Origin: Streptomyces sp. NBC_00582
GTDB taxonomy: Bacteria; Actinomycetota; Actinomycetes; Streptomycetales; Streptomycetaceae
Direction: 5' to 3'
NCBI RefSeq assembly: GCF_036345155.1
Contig: NZ_CP107772.1
Coordinates: forward strand, 5,952,001-6,016,000
DNA length: 64,000 nucleotides
The notes under the pieces are model-generated. The model worked only from the letters and a program-made list of their open reading frames with translations. It searched no databases and was not told the DNA's origin. Position numbers and translations under genes: made by a program. Shown piece after piece: positions 24,868 through 35,533 of this stretch (positions within the stretch are counted from its first letter, which is position 1; each line of letters starts with the position of its first letter).

Positions 24868-25830
24868 TCAGTGCCGGGAGAACTGGACCCGCGTCGACTG
24901 CACGACGTTCGCCTTCACGGCGATCCCCTCGACCGTGAGCTGCTCGCCGTAGATGTCGGTGAGCCGGATCGCGGCGCCGCAGCCGGTGCCCTGCTCGGAG
25001 AGGAAGTAGTTGTACCCGGTGCGCGCCAACCGCTTCCATCCGCCGCTCGTACGGACCTCCAGACGGGCCAGCGGATTGCGGTGGCCGAGGGCCTGGATGC
25101 CGCACCAGTACTGGGTGGAGCCCGTCTTGTAGCGGATCGAGATCGTGTCGGACGTGTCGGAGCCGACCAGGTTCCAGCTGATCGGGATCCGGCCCGCCGA
25201 CAGCGGGGCCAGCTTGGCGAAGGCCTGCCGGCTGAGGTCGAGCTGGCCCGCCTGGCAGGGGGCCGGGCACTCGTTGGTGATCCGTACGGTGATCGACTTG
25301 CCGCCCGCGTGGACGGCCACGTACGCGCCGCACGCCTGGGCGGTCTCGTAGTCGGCGGTGTTCATCGCCGCCGTCATCACGTCGGAGGTGGGGCCGAAGG
25401 AGCAGGCGCCGTCGCCGTTGCCGACGTCGTAGGAGGTGGCCACGCCCTGATAGGTGACGCCGGGACGGATCCGGCCGGCCAGGGAGCCCGTCGTGGACGT
25501 CTTCGGCGGCGCGGCGGTGGTGGCCTTCGCGCGGGCCGACGCGGTGGCCGCGGCGGCCGAACGGGACGCGGAGGCAGGGGCCGTCGGGCTCGCGGAGCTC
25601 ACGGACGGCTGCGGGGACGCGGAGGCCGACGGCGTCCCGGCCGTCGGCGAGTCGCTGACCCGGGTGCCGGCGACGGGCTTGGCCGCGTCCTGCACGTCGG
25701 TGGTCCCGCCGCCCGGGCGGAACGCCACGGCCAGCGACACCACGAGTGCCACGGCGGCCACGGCGACGGCGGAGACGAGCGCGGTGGGGCGCCGGGGGCG
25801 GGAGCGGCGGCGGTGCGAAGGGGTGGTCAC
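24868..25830 (-). CDS. Secreted expansin-like protein (RlpA-like double-psi barrel)
   Basis: A 320-aa exported protein. A basic N-terminus and membrane segment (about 17-38, ALVSAVAVAAVALVVSLA) act as signal or anchor, followed by an Ala/Ser/Thr/Pro linker to about residue 120. The double-psi beta-barrel starts at YQGVATSYDVGNGDGACSF and includes ITVRITNECPAPCQAGQLDLS with a conserved Asp. A C-terminal domain (about 230-320) resembles the second domain of bacterial expansins such as EXLX1, which loosen cellulose or peptidoglycan non-hydrolytically. The start is GTG 25830 with GAAGGA upstream. Binding to plant or own cell wall is a family inference. Confidence 0.85.
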   Translation of the reverse strand: MTTPSHRRRSRPRRPTALVSAVAVAAVALVVSLAVAFRPGGGTTDVQDAAKPVAGTRVSDSPTAGTPSASASPQPSVSSASPTAPASASRSAAAATASARAKATTAAPPKTSTTGSLAGRIRPGVTYQGVATSYDVGNGDGACSFGPTSDVMTAAMNTADYETAQACGAYVAVHAGGKSITVRITNECPAPCQAGQLDLSRQAFAKLAPLSAGRIPISWNLVGSDTSDTISIRYKTGSTQYWCGIQALGHRNPLARLEVRTSGGWKRLARTGYNYFLSEQGTGCGAAIRLTDIYGEQLTVEGIAVKANVVQSTRVQFSRH

Positions 25831-25967
25831 AGTCGAGTCCTTCGGTCGGGCGAGGCTCCGGTCACAGGGAGCGTCCGCCCTTCAGTCGCCGCGGACCTCC
25901 CAAAAGGTTGCCGTGACCCCATACGGCCCCGAGGCCGCCCGGGTTCACCCGTTTCCCACCGGTCCGC

Positions 25968-28196
<2,229 letters not shown>

Positions 28197-28208
28197 GCTC
28201 GTACGGCC

Positions 28209-30461
28209 CTACGCGTCCGACGACGGTACGGGCGCCGGGCCCAGGAAGCGGAACCGGCCGTCCGCCACCAGGTAGCCGAAGACCGCCCCGCCCTCGGGGG
28301 CGACGAAGGACCCGGTCTCGGGCACGAAGGCGAACTTCTTGGTCACCCCTTGATGGGTGGTCCGGCGCAGGGCGGCGGTCAGCCGGGCGCGTGTCGGCCG
28401 TCCGTCCGCCGTGCGCAGCACGTCCGCGATCATGTTGACGACGTCGTACGCCTCCGCCGCGTAGAAGCCGGGGGCGCTGCCGAACCGCTTGCGGTGGGCG
28501 GCGGTGAAGCCGGCCGCCGAGGGCAGGCCGGTCGCGTCGACGCAGGTGCCGGTGATCAGCCAGCCCTCGGCTGCCTCGCCCGCCGCGTCGAGGAACTCCG
28601 TGCTCAGCGCGGCCTCCGGGCTGTACCTCGGTCCGTCGAAGCCGGCCGCGGCCAACGCGCGTGCGAAGGCCGCCGCGCCCGCCGCGTAGCCGCCGTAGAC
28701 GAAGGCGTCGGCGCCCGCCGCCAGCATGTCGGCGACGACGGGCCCGAAGGCCCTGGTGCCGGCCGGGACGACCCGCGGATAGGGCACCCGGCCCCGCCCC
28801 CGCACCAGCAGGTTGACGGAGCCGACGGACGCCCAGGCGTAGTCGGCGGCGGTGCGGTCCATGAGCAGACCGGGCCGCCGGGACGGGCCGGTGGCCGCCG
28901 TGCCGGACGCGTACTCCCCGCCCACCGCCTTGCCGCCGGCGGTCAGGAACACGGCGATGGGCCCGGTGGCCTCGAGGTCGTTGGGGCGGGCGTGCAGGAA
29001 GGAGCGGTTCTCGGTCGTGGTCAGCAGGCTCGTCCCGGCGGACACGGAGACCAACGGGAGCAGGGCCCCGTCGTACACGCCGACGACGGCGCGGGCCGGT
29101 TCGTCGGACGTGGGGCCGAGGACGGCGAGCACGTCCCTGTCCTCGACGAAGGCGCGGGCGACGGTCCCGGCCCGCGTCACGTCGCCCCGGTCGTCGGCCA
29201 CTTTCAGGGTCAGGGTGAAGGGGCGGTCCGCACGGGCGTTGAACTGCTCGACGGCGAGCCGCGCGCCCCGCTCCTGCGCCCGCCCCAGGGCCTTGCCGGG
29301 GCCGCTGAGATCCGCCTGTACGCCGATGATCCAGTCCCGGCCGGACGGGGGAGAGGACGTCGTGCGGTCGTCGTCCCCGCGCAGGGCGGCCCAGACCGCC
29401 GCCGCGCCGCCCGCCGCCAGTACGGCGCCCGAGGCCGCCGCGATCAGGAACCGCCGTCTACCGGGCGCCGGCCCCGCCCCGGCCGTGTCCGCCTCCGCTC
29501 CGGATCCGGCCGTCCCCGCCGCGGATCCGGCCGTCCCGGAGCCCGCCTCGGCCAGCGTCGGCTCGATGTCCGGCAGGGCGAGCATCGCGGCCGAACGCTC
29601 GGCGATGATCCGTACGACGTCCTCCGGCAGCCACCCGGCCGGATCCCCCGGGGTGTCCTCGACGATCAGCTCGCGCAGCGCCGCCGCCGTGGGACGGTCG
29701 GCCGGGTTCTTCGCCAGGCACGGCCGCAGCAGTCCCGAAAGCCGCTCGTCGACGCCTTCCAGATCGGGCTCGTCGTGCACCGTGCGGTAGAGCAGCGCGT
29801 CGACCGCGCCGGTGCCGAAGGGCGGGCGGCCGGTCGCGGCGTACGCCAGCAGACAGCCCAGGGAGAAGACGTCGCTGGGCGGGCCGAGTTCCCCCGCGCG
29901 GGCCTCGGCCTGCTCGGGGGAGAGGAAGCCGGGGGTGCCGACGACCATGTCGGCGGAGGTGATCGCCGTGTCGTCGGCGGCCCGCGCGATCCCGAAGTCG
30001 ATGAGCCGCGGCCCGTCCACGGCGAGCAGGACGTTGCCGGGCTTGACGTCCCGGTGCACCAGTCCGGCCGTGTGCACCTCGGCCAGCGCCCCGGCGAGCA
30101 TCCGGGCCAGCACGCGCACACTGCGGGCGGGCAGCGGCCCGCACTCGGCGACGGCCTCGGCGAGCGAGGGCCCGGGGACGAACGCGGTGGCGAGCCAGGG
30201 CGCGGCGGCGTCCGGGTCGGCGCCGGTGACGGGCACCACCCAGGGGCTGCCGACCCGGCGCGCGGCCTCCGCCTCGCGCCGGAACCGCACCCGGAACTGG
30301 GGGTCCTCGGCGTACTCGGCCTGGATCACCTTGATCGCGGCCAGCGCGCCCTCGTCGGTACGGCCGAGGTAGACCACGCCCATGCCGCCGGCGCCGAGCC
30401 GTCCGAGCAGCCGGTACCCGGCGAGGGAGGAGGGGTCGGAGGGGAGCAGGGCGCCGGTCAC
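28209..30461 (-). CDS. Ser/Thr protein kinase fused to a periplasmic-binding-protein sensor (first copy)
   Basis: A 750-aa paralogue of the downstream gene. The kinase occupies residues about 12-262 (GRLGAGGMG, AIKVIQAEYAEDPQF, VHRDVKPGNVLL, IDFGIARAADDT). An Ala/Gly linker follows, then GRRRFLIAAASGAVLAAGGAA, which looks like an internal Tat-type signal anchor near 330-355. The extracellular domain (about 370-740) begins GVQADLSGPGKALGRAQERG, like LivK-type receptors. GTG 30461 overlaps the lipoprotein stop (GTGA) and has GGTGGAG upstream. The pair presumably arose by tandem duplication and then diverged in the ligand domain. Confidence 0.9.
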   Translation of the reverse strand: MTGALLPSDPSSLAGYRLLGRLGAGGMGVVYLGRTDEGALAAIKVIQAEYAEDPQFRVRFRREAEAARRVGSPWVVPVTGADPDAAAPWLATAFVPGPSLAEAVAECGPLPARSVRVLARMLAGALAEVHTAGLVHRDVKPGNVLLAVDGPRLIDFGIARAADDTAITSADMVVGTPGFLSPEQAEARAGELGPPSDVFSLGCLLAYAATGRPPFGTGAVDALLYRTVHDEPDLEGVDERLSGLLRPCLAKNPADRPTAAALRELIVEDTPGDPAGWLPEDVVRIIAERSAAMLALPDIEPTLAEAGSGTAGSAAGTAGSGAEADTAGAGPAPGRRRFLIAAASGAVLAAGGAAAVWAALRGDDDRTTSSPPSGRDWIIGVQADLSGPGKALGRAQERGARLAVEQFNARADRPFTLTLKVADDRGDVTRAGTVARAFVEDRDVLAVLGPTSDEPARAVVGVYDGALLPLVSVSAGTSLLTTTENRSFLHARPNDLEATGPIAVFLTAGGKAVGGEYASGTAATGPSRRPGLLMDRTAADYAWASVGSVNLLVRGRGRVPYPRVVPAGTRAFGPVVADMLAAGADAFVYGGYAAGAAAFARALAAAGFDGPRYSPEAALSTEFLDAAGEAAEGWLITGTCVDATGLPSAAGFTAAHRKRFGSAPGFYAAEAYDVVNMIADVLRTADGRPTRARLTAALRRTTHQGVTKKFAFVPETGSFVAPEGGAVFGYLVADGRFRFLGPAPVPSSDA

Positions 30462-31267
30462 TGCTCCACCTCCAGCTCGTCCTCCAGCCGGACCAGCATG
30501 CTGCTCTGCGTCTCGGCCATGGTCTGGCTCAGCTCGGCGTACTCGTGGCCCCGGGAGCCCCGGCCGGTGGCGGCGACGGTGACCTGTCCGATACGGCCCT
30601 GGGTCCACACGTAGGCGTAGGGGCCGCCCAGGGTGTCGCTCCGGTACTCGCCGTACTCGAAGAGGGAGTCCTCGGCGTACCCGTTGCCGTTCCTGCCGAA
30701 CGCCGTGCCGAGGGACTTGAGGCCGGAGATCCGTTCCCCGGCGCGCAGCAGCTGGTCCGGGCAGCGCAGCGCCTCCTCCAGCGTCGACGCCTGCTCCCAG
30801 TCGGCGCCGTCCGCGTCCCGGTGGACGGTGACGGTCACGGCGACCCGGACCGGGCCCGTGCCGTCGGCGGCGGGGAGTTCGCTGTAGCGGGTGACGCTGG
30901 CGAGCACGTCGTCGGGGACGGGCTCGCGCTGCCAGACGCAGTCGTCGTCGAGGACCGGCCAGCTGCCCGGATCGCTGTCCGGGGCGGAGCGGACATAGCC
31001 GGCGCCCCACAGCTCGGGGCCCGCGGCGACCTTCTCGGCGAGGCGCACGGCGTCCGCGCGGGTCGTCGGGGCGCGGGCCGGGTCGGGGGTGAAGTCGAGC
31101 GCGGTGGGCTCGGCGGCGGGGGCGTTCGTGGCGGTACCGGTGGCGGTCCGCTCCGATGTTCCGGAGGCCCCGCCGCCACTGGATCCGCCCCCGCCGGAAC
31201 ACGCGCCGACGAGCAGCAGTCCGCTCACCGACACGGTGCATAAGCCCCGCACAAGCCCTCTGTCCAC
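30458..31267 (-). CDS. Lipoprotein heading the kinase-sensor operon
   Basis: A 269-aa exported lipoprotein. The signal peptide ends in the lipobox VGAC with Cys23, followed by a Gly/Ser tether (GGGGSSGGG). The mature part is mostly beta in appearance (RVAVTVTVHRDADGADW, PYAYVWTQGRIGQVTVAATG) with two further cysteines. I do not recognise a named family. Its GTGA overlap with the first kinase-receptor fusion ties it to that signalling system, perhaps as an accessory binding or modulating protein at the membrane face. The start is GTG 31267. Confidence 0.75.
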   Translation of the reverse strand: MDRGLVRGLCTVSVSGLLLVGACSGGGGSSGGGASGTSERTATGTATNAPAAEPTALDFTPDPARAPTTRADAVRLAEKVAAGPELWGAGYVRSAPDSDPGSWPVLDDDCVWQREPVPDDVLASVTRYSELPAADGTGPVRVAVTVTVHRDADGADWEQASTLEEALRCPDQLLRAGERISGLKSLGTAFGRNGNGYAEDSLFEYGEYRSDTLGGPYAYVWTQGRIGQVTVAATGRGSRGHEYAELSQTMAETQSSMLVRLEDELEVEQ

Positions 31268-31352
31268 CGCTTCCGCCCCCCGGCTCTCCGCGCTGTCCCG
31301 GCCCCGGTCCTCGCCCCGGCCTCACTCAGGCAGGACGAGAGTACGGCGGAAT

Positions 31353-32522
31353 TCAGTTGCGGCCCAGCACCACGGTCCCCGACGAACAGAACCACCCCCC
31401 GGTCCCCGAGGCCACCCCCATCCGGGGCAACTCGCCGTCAGAGCACCGCACTTGACGCTCGCCGGCCTCACCGCGCAACTGTCGTACCGCCTCCACCAGC
31501 AGGAACAGCCCCCGCATGCCCGGGTGTTGGGCCGACAGCCCGCCCCCGTCGGTGTTCACCGGCAGTTCCCCGTCGACCCTCAGCCGCCCCTTCTCCACGA
31601 ACGCCCCGCCCTCGCCCTTCGCGCAGAAGCCCAGGTCCTCCAGGGTCACCAGCGTCATGTAGGTGAACGCGTCGTAGATCTCGGCGAAGTCCATCTCCTG
31701 CGGCCGCACCCCCGCCCGCCCGAACGCCAGCCGCCCGCTGACCGCCGCCGGGGAGACCGTGAAGTCCTCCCACTCCGACAGACTCGCGTGGGAGACGTGC
31801 TCACCCGTGCCGAGGATCCACACGGGGGCGGTGCGGCAGTCCCGTGCGTACTCCTCGGCGGCCAGCAGCACCGCCGCGCCCCCGTCGGAGCGCAGACAGC
31901 AGTGCAGCTTGGTGAACGGGTCGGCGATCATCGGCCCGGACAGCACCTCGTCGACCGTGACCGGGGTGCGGAACATCGCCTCCGGGTTCAGCGCCGCGTT
32001 CGCCCGCGCCTGGACGGCGACCTCCGCGAGCTGTTCGATCGTCGTGCCGTACTCGACCATGTGGCGGCGGGCCGCCATCGCGTACTTGGCGATCAGGGTG
32101 TGGCCGTACGGCACCTCGAACTGGAGCGGGCCGCGTGCGCCGAAGGCGAAGGTTCCGGTGCGGCGGCCCGCCCGGATGTCGGCGCGGGCGGTGGAGCCGT
32201 ACACCAGCAGGACGGCGTTCGCGTGCCCGGCGGCGATCGCGTCGGCCGCGTGCGCCGCCATGACCTCCCAGGTGGAGCCGCCGACGGAGGTGGAGTCGAC
32301 CCAGGTGGGGCGAAGGCCCAGGTGGTCGGCCACCTCCACCGGGGCGAGGGTGCCGAGGCCGGCGGAGGCCAGCCCGTCCACCCTCGACCGGTCGAGCCCC
32401 GCGTCCGCCAGCGCCCGGCGGGCCGCCTGGGCGTGCAGGGCGTACGGGGTCGCCTCGTCCACCCGGCCGCAGTCCGAGAGCGCGACACCGACGACGGCCA
32501 CTTTCCGGGTCCCCGCGGTCAT
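31353..32522 (-). CDS. Thiolase-like lipid-transfer protein/aldolase
   Basis: A 389-aa thiolase-fold protein of the SCP2-thiolase/Ltp group. The usual nucleophile-Cys region reads STSVGGSTWEVMAAH, without the Cys. The C-terminal half has EIYDAFTYMTL, where the HDCF of true thiolases has Tyr in place of His. This is the pattern of Ltp2-type retro-aldolases that cleave tertiary beta-hydroxyacyl-CoA with a DUF35 partner. No DUF35 gene is adjacent; the one at 19655 has the same operator and could serve. ATG 32522 is chosen because AGGAAGG lies upstream; ATG 32546 is possible. It is divergent from the acyl-CoA dehydrogenase, sharing operator D. Confidence 0.85.
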   Translation of the reverse strand: MTAGTRKVAVVGVALSDCGRVDEATPYALHAQAARRALADAGLDRSRVDGLASAGLGTLAPVEVADHLGLRPTWVDSTSVGGSTWEVMAAHAADAIAAGHANAVLLVYGSTARADIRAGRRTGTFAFGARGPLQFEVPYGHTLIAKYAMAARRHMVEYGTTIEQLAEVAVQARANAALNPEAMFRTPVTVDEVLSGPMIADPFTKLHCCLRSDGGAAVLLAAEEYARDCRTAPVWILGTGEHVSHASLSEWEDFTVSPAAVSGRLAFGRAGVRPQEMDFAEIYDAFTYMTLVTLEDLGFCAKGEGGAFVEKGRLRVDGELPVNTDGGGLSAQHPGMRGLFLLVEAVRQLRGEAGERQVRCSDGELPRMGVASGTGGWFCSSGTVVLGRN

Positions 32523-32566
32523 GAGGGGCCACCTTCCTCTGGGCATCTCGCACGGTCGCTCCTAAT

Positions 32567-32581
32567 ATGACGGACCGTCAG
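32567..32581. promoter_or_regulatory. TetR-type operator D between divergent genes
   Basis: ATGACGGACCGTCAG, with TGACG/CGTCA arms. It is 44 bp from the thiolase-like gene start (minus) and 53 bp from the acyl-CoA dehydrogenase start (plus), so one site could control both directions. Confidence 0.82.
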
Positions 32582-32629
32582 ATCCGGAGGGAAGTGCCGG
32601 ATCAGGAGGGAAGCCGGATCCGGAGGGAA
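32581..32629 (+). repeat. Three tandem copies of a Shine-Dalgarno-containing 13-14-mer
   Basis: GGATC(C/A)GGAGGGAA appears three times, at about 32581-32593, 32599-32612 and 32616-32629. Only the last copy is placed to start translation (ATG 32635). The two upstream copies each carry an AGGAGGG-like site without a start codon at proper spacing. Confidence 0.75.
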
Positions 32630-32634
32630 CCGCC

Positions 32635-33828
32635 ATGGACCCCCGCCTCACCACCGAACAGGACGAGATACGCCGCACGCTGCGGGAACTGCTCCACAAA
32701 CGCTGCGGCCCCGAGGAACTGCGGGCCGCCCTCGCCGGTCCCGCCGGACACGACGGCGCCCTGTGGACCGCCCTCGCCGAACAACTCGGCCTGCCCGGCC
32801 TCGCCCTCCCCGAGGCGTACGGCGGGATCGGCTGCCCCCGCACCGACCTCGCCCTCGCCGCCGAGGAGACCGGCCGGGCCCTCGCCCCCACCCCCCTCCT
32901 CGCCACCTCCGTCCTCGCCGCACCCCTGCTCCTCGCCCTCGGCACCGACAGCCAGCGCGCCCGCCTGCTCCCCCGGATCGCCGACGGCACCCTGACCGCC
33001 GCCCTCGCCGTCCCCGCCTCCGCCCTCGCCGGCGCGCTCGCCCTGACCGGGCCGGGCGGCGGCGACTGGTCCGGCGGCGGGCGCGCGGGAGGAGTGCAGG
33101 CCCGGCGGACCGGGTACGGCTGGCGGCTCTACGGCGAGACGTCCCAGGTCCTCGACGGGCACAGCGCCGGGCTGCTGGTCGTCGCCGCCCACACCGGGGG
33201 GTTCGTACGGTCGCGGACCCTGCTGTTCCTGGTGGCCGGGGACGCCGCGGGGACCGTACGGACCCGGCAGACCGCGCTCGACGCGACCCGGCCGCAGGGA
33301 CGGTTGCAACTACGGGACGTGGAGGCGGAGTTGCTGGGCGACGACGAGACGGAGGTGGCCGGGCCGCTGGCCCGCACCGGGGACTTCGCCGCCGCCTTCC
33401 TCGCCTGCGAGGCCGTCGGGGCCGCCGACCGGGCGCTGGAGCGGACCGTGGAGTACCTCGGACAGCGCGAGCAGTTCGGGCGGGCGATCGGCTCCTTCCA
33501 GGCGGTGCAGCACCGGCTGGCGGATGTGTACGTCCAGGTCCAGGCCGCCCGGTCGGCCGCGTACTACGCCGCCTGGGCGACCGGACACGGGGAACGCGTC
33601 GGCGGGCTCGCCCTCGCGCAGGCGCTCCAGGCCCTGCGGCTCGCCGCCGCCGAGGGGATCCAGCTGCACGGCGGCATCGGGTTCACCTGGGAGCACGAGG
33701 CGCATCTGTACTTCAAACGGGCCGCCGGCGACGAGCTGCTGTTCGGGCCCGTGCACCGGCTGCGCGCCCACGCGGCCGAGGAGTCGGGACTGTTCGCACG
33801 GGCCGGACGGCCGGAGGTGGCGGTGTGA
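32635..33828 (+). CDS. Acyl-CoA dehydrogenase
   Basis: A 397-aa acyl-CoA dehydrogenase-family protein, FAD-linked and cytoplasmic. The N-terminal helical domain (LTTEQDEIRRTLRELL) and the C-terminal LGQREQFGRAIGSFQAVQHRLAD and GGIGFTWEHEAHLYFKRA are characteristic. The central FAD-contact signature is weak compared with the enzyme at 1003-2157. This is typical of one subunit of heteromeric FadE enzymes, but no partner FadE is adjacent. ATG 32635 follows the third repeated ribosome binding site. It ends with a GTGA overlap into the deazaflavin-dependent reductase gene and is controlled by operator D. Confidence 0.88.
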   Translation: MDPRLTTEQDEIRRTLRELLHKRCGPEELRAALAGPAGHDGALWTALAEQLGLPGLALPEAYGGIGCPRTDLALAAEETGRALAPTPLLATSVLAAPLLLALGTDSQRARLLPRIADGTLTAALAVPASALAGALALTGPGGGDWSGGGRAGGVQARRTGYGWRLYGETSQVLDGHSAGLLVVAAHTGGFVRSRTLLFLVAGDAAGTVRTRQTALDATRPQGRLQLRDVEAELLGDDETEVAGPLARTGDFAAAFLACEAVGAADRALERTVEYLGQREQFGRAIGSFQAVQHRLADVYVQVQAARSAAYYAAWATGHGERVGGLALAQALQALRLAAAEGIQLHGGIGFTWEHEAHLYFKRAAGDELLFGPVHRLRAHAAEESGLFARAGRPEVAV

Positions 33829-34298
33829 TCGGCGTCCGCGTGGTGCAGAAGGTGTCCTCGACCCGGGCCTTCGCCCGGTTCGCCCCCCATGTCGTCCCCG
33901 CCCTCGACCGGGCCGTGCACCGGCTCACCCGGGGAAAGGTGCTGCTCAGCGCCCAGATGCTGCCCGGGGTGATCCTCACCGCGACCGGCGCCCGCAGCGG
34001 ACAGCCGCGCCGCACCCCACTGGCCTGCATGCCGGAGCGCGACGGCCGCACCTGGATCCTCGTCGGCTCCAACTTCGGCCGCGCCGGCCACCCCGCCTGG
34101 ACCGCCAACCTCCTCGCCCACCCCGACGCCGAGATCAGCTGGAAGGGGACCGGCATACCGGTGACCGCCCATCTGCTGACGGGGGAGGAACGGGCGGCGG
34201 TCTGGACGGAACTGCTCGCGTTCTGGCCGCCGTACGCGACCTACCAGGCGAGGGTGGAGCGGGAGATCCGGGTGTTCCGGCTGGTGCCCCGGCGCTAG
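33825..34298 (+). CDS. Deazaflavin (F420)-dependent nitroreductase-family protein
   Basis: A 157-aa split-barrel protein of the Ddn family, which uses reduced F420 to reduce enones, quinones or nitro groups. The signatures are LTATGARSGQPRRTPL, ILVGSNFGRAGHPAW and LLAHPDAEISWKG. It is translated by GTGA overlap after the acyl-CoA dehydrogenase, so a reductive step on the same CoA-pathway intermediate is plausible. Its stop codon TAG belongs to the CTAG (34295-34298) at which the IS481-type element inserted. The protein end (RLVPRR) is apparently native because the target duplication restores the stop. Confidence 0.88.
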   Translation: MIGVRVVQKVSSTRAFARFAPHVVPALDRAVHRLTRGKVLLSAQMLPGVILTATGARSGQPRRTPLACMPERDGRTWILVGSNFGRAGHPAWTANLLAHPDAEISWKGTGIPVTAHLLTGEERAAVWTELLAFWPPYATYQARVEREIRVFRLVPRR

Positions 34299-35358
34299 GT
34301 GTGTTGTCCCGGGACGTTGGTGACACGCGTGCTGGGTGCTTGAACAGGTGAGGGCCTTCCGGGTTCGGTGTGGATCGCGACATCTGCACCAACGCTCAGG
34401 AGGCCCTCGTGTCCCACCGTAATGCGCCGCTGACGCCGACCGGCAGGCTCCGTCTGGCCCGGTGTGTCGTGGACGACGGCTGGCCGCTGCGCCGGGCCGC
34501 GGAACGCTTCCAGGTCAGTCACACCACCGCCGCACGCTGGGCGAGCCGCTACCGGCAGCACGGCGAGGCGGGGATGCGGGACCGCTCCAGCCGCCCGCAC
34601 CGTCAACCGCACCGGACACCGGCGGCGGTGGAAGAACGGGTCGTGCGGCTGCGGCGCGAGCACCGTATCGGCCCACTGCGGCTGGCCGCCCGCACCGGCG
34701 TCGCCGCCTCCACCGCCCATCGCATCCTGCGCCGGCACGGCCTGCCCGTCCTGGCCGCCGTCGACCGGGCCACCGGCGAACCCGTCCGCCGTTACGAGCG
34801 TGCACGGCCCGGCGAACTGGTCCACATCGACGTCAAGAAGCTGGGGCGGATTCCCGACGGCGGCGGGCACCGCACCCAGGGCCGCGCCGAAGGCCGACGC
34901 AACCGCACCGGGACCGGCTACGCCTACCTGCACACCGCCCTGGACGACCACTCCCGCCTGGCCTACACCGAAGACCTGCCCGACGAGACCGCCCCGACCT
35001 GCGCCGCCTTCCTCACCCGCGCCACCGCCTGGTTCGCGCAGCAAGGGATCACCGTCGAACGGGTCCTGACCGACAACGCCTGGGCCTACACCAAGAACAC
35101 CTGGCGTGACACCTGCCTCGACCTGGGGATCAGTCCCCGCTGGACGAGGCCCTGGCGGCCGCAGACGAACGGCAAGGTCGAACGCTTCCACCGCACCCTG
35201 CTCGAGGAATGGGCCTACACGCGGCCCTACATGTCAGACAGCGAACGTCAGGCAGCGTTTCCCGACTGGCTGCACTGGTACAACTACCACCGACCCCACA
35301 CCGGCATCGGCGGCCACCCCCCAGCCAGCCGTGTCACCAACCTGTCCGGTCAGCACAG
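34299..35358. mobile_element. IS481-type insertion sequence flanked by CTAG
   Basis: An element of 1060 bp. Its outer 29 bp are imperfect inverted repeats: the left end starts GTGTGTTGTCCC and the right end, reverse-complemented, CTGTGCTGACCG. Both continue into GTTGGTGACACG, with 22 of 29 positions matching. CTAG lies directly outside each end (34295-34298, 35359-35362), consistent with a 4-bp target duplication. One transposase gene fills the interior. The right-hand CTAG is followed at once by a MITE, so two insertions are stacked at one site. The element looks intact. Confidence 0.85.
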
Positions 35359-35362
35359 CTAG
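34409..35362 (+). CDS. IS481-family transposase
   Basis: A 317-aa DDE transposase. The N-terminal helix-turn-helix (residues about 15-60, AAERFQVSHTTAARW) is followed by a second HTH region and the rve integrase core from about 135. The core has HIDVKKLG (first Asp), LTDNAWAY (second Asp) and NGKVERFHRTL (Glu). GTG 34409 has AGGAGG upstream and gives the usual start (SHRNAPLTPTGRL). The gene runs through the right terminal repeat, and its TAG stop (35360-35362) is part of the flanking CTAG. The stop codon thus comes from the target site, not from the element. Confidence 0.92.
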   Translation: MSHRNAPLTPTGRLRLARCVVDDGWPLRRAAERFQVSHTTAARWASRYRQHGEAGMRDRSSRPHRQPHRTPAAVEERVVRLRREHRIGPLRLAARTGVAASTAHRILRRHGLPVLAAVDRATGEPVRRYERARPGELVHIDVKKLGRIPDGGGHRTQGRAEGRRNRTGTGYAYLHTALDDHSRLAYTEDLPDETAPTCAAFLTRATAWFAQQGITVERVLTDNAWAYTKNTWRDTCLDLGISPRWTRPWRPQTNGKVERFHRTLLEEWAYTRPYMSDSERQAAFPDWLHWYNYHRPHTGIGGHPPASRVTNLSGQHS

Positions 35363-35533
35363 GCCGTGTCTGACAATTCCCGTCGTCGCCCGGAGGGCGG
35401 CCTGGCGGCGTCAGGTGCGTGCTCTCGGCGTGCCGGGCGTAGACCCTCGTACTGGGCGTACTCGGGTCTGCGCCCGGTGCGCCGAGAGTGCGTGCATGGC
35501 GTCGCGAGGCAGACGGGAATTGTCAGACACGGC
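35363..35533. mobile_element. 171-bp MITE, copy 2, at a CTAG target
   Basis: 170 of 171 bases are identical to the copy at 8149-8319, with the same 22-bp perfect terminal repeats and CTAG on both sides (35359-35362, 35534-35537). It is wedged between the transposase stop and the stop of the convergent LysE gene. The left CTAG supplies the transposase stop, and the right CTAG supplies the LysE stop. The near-identity of the copies points to recent movement. The full-length fold-back could also act as a bidirectional transcription terminator. Confidence 0.9.

Noticed and set aside
34299..35533. The IS481-type element and the MITE considered as one composite element.
   Set aside because: A CTAG separates them, each has its own terminal repeats, and the MITE occurs alone at 8149-8319.
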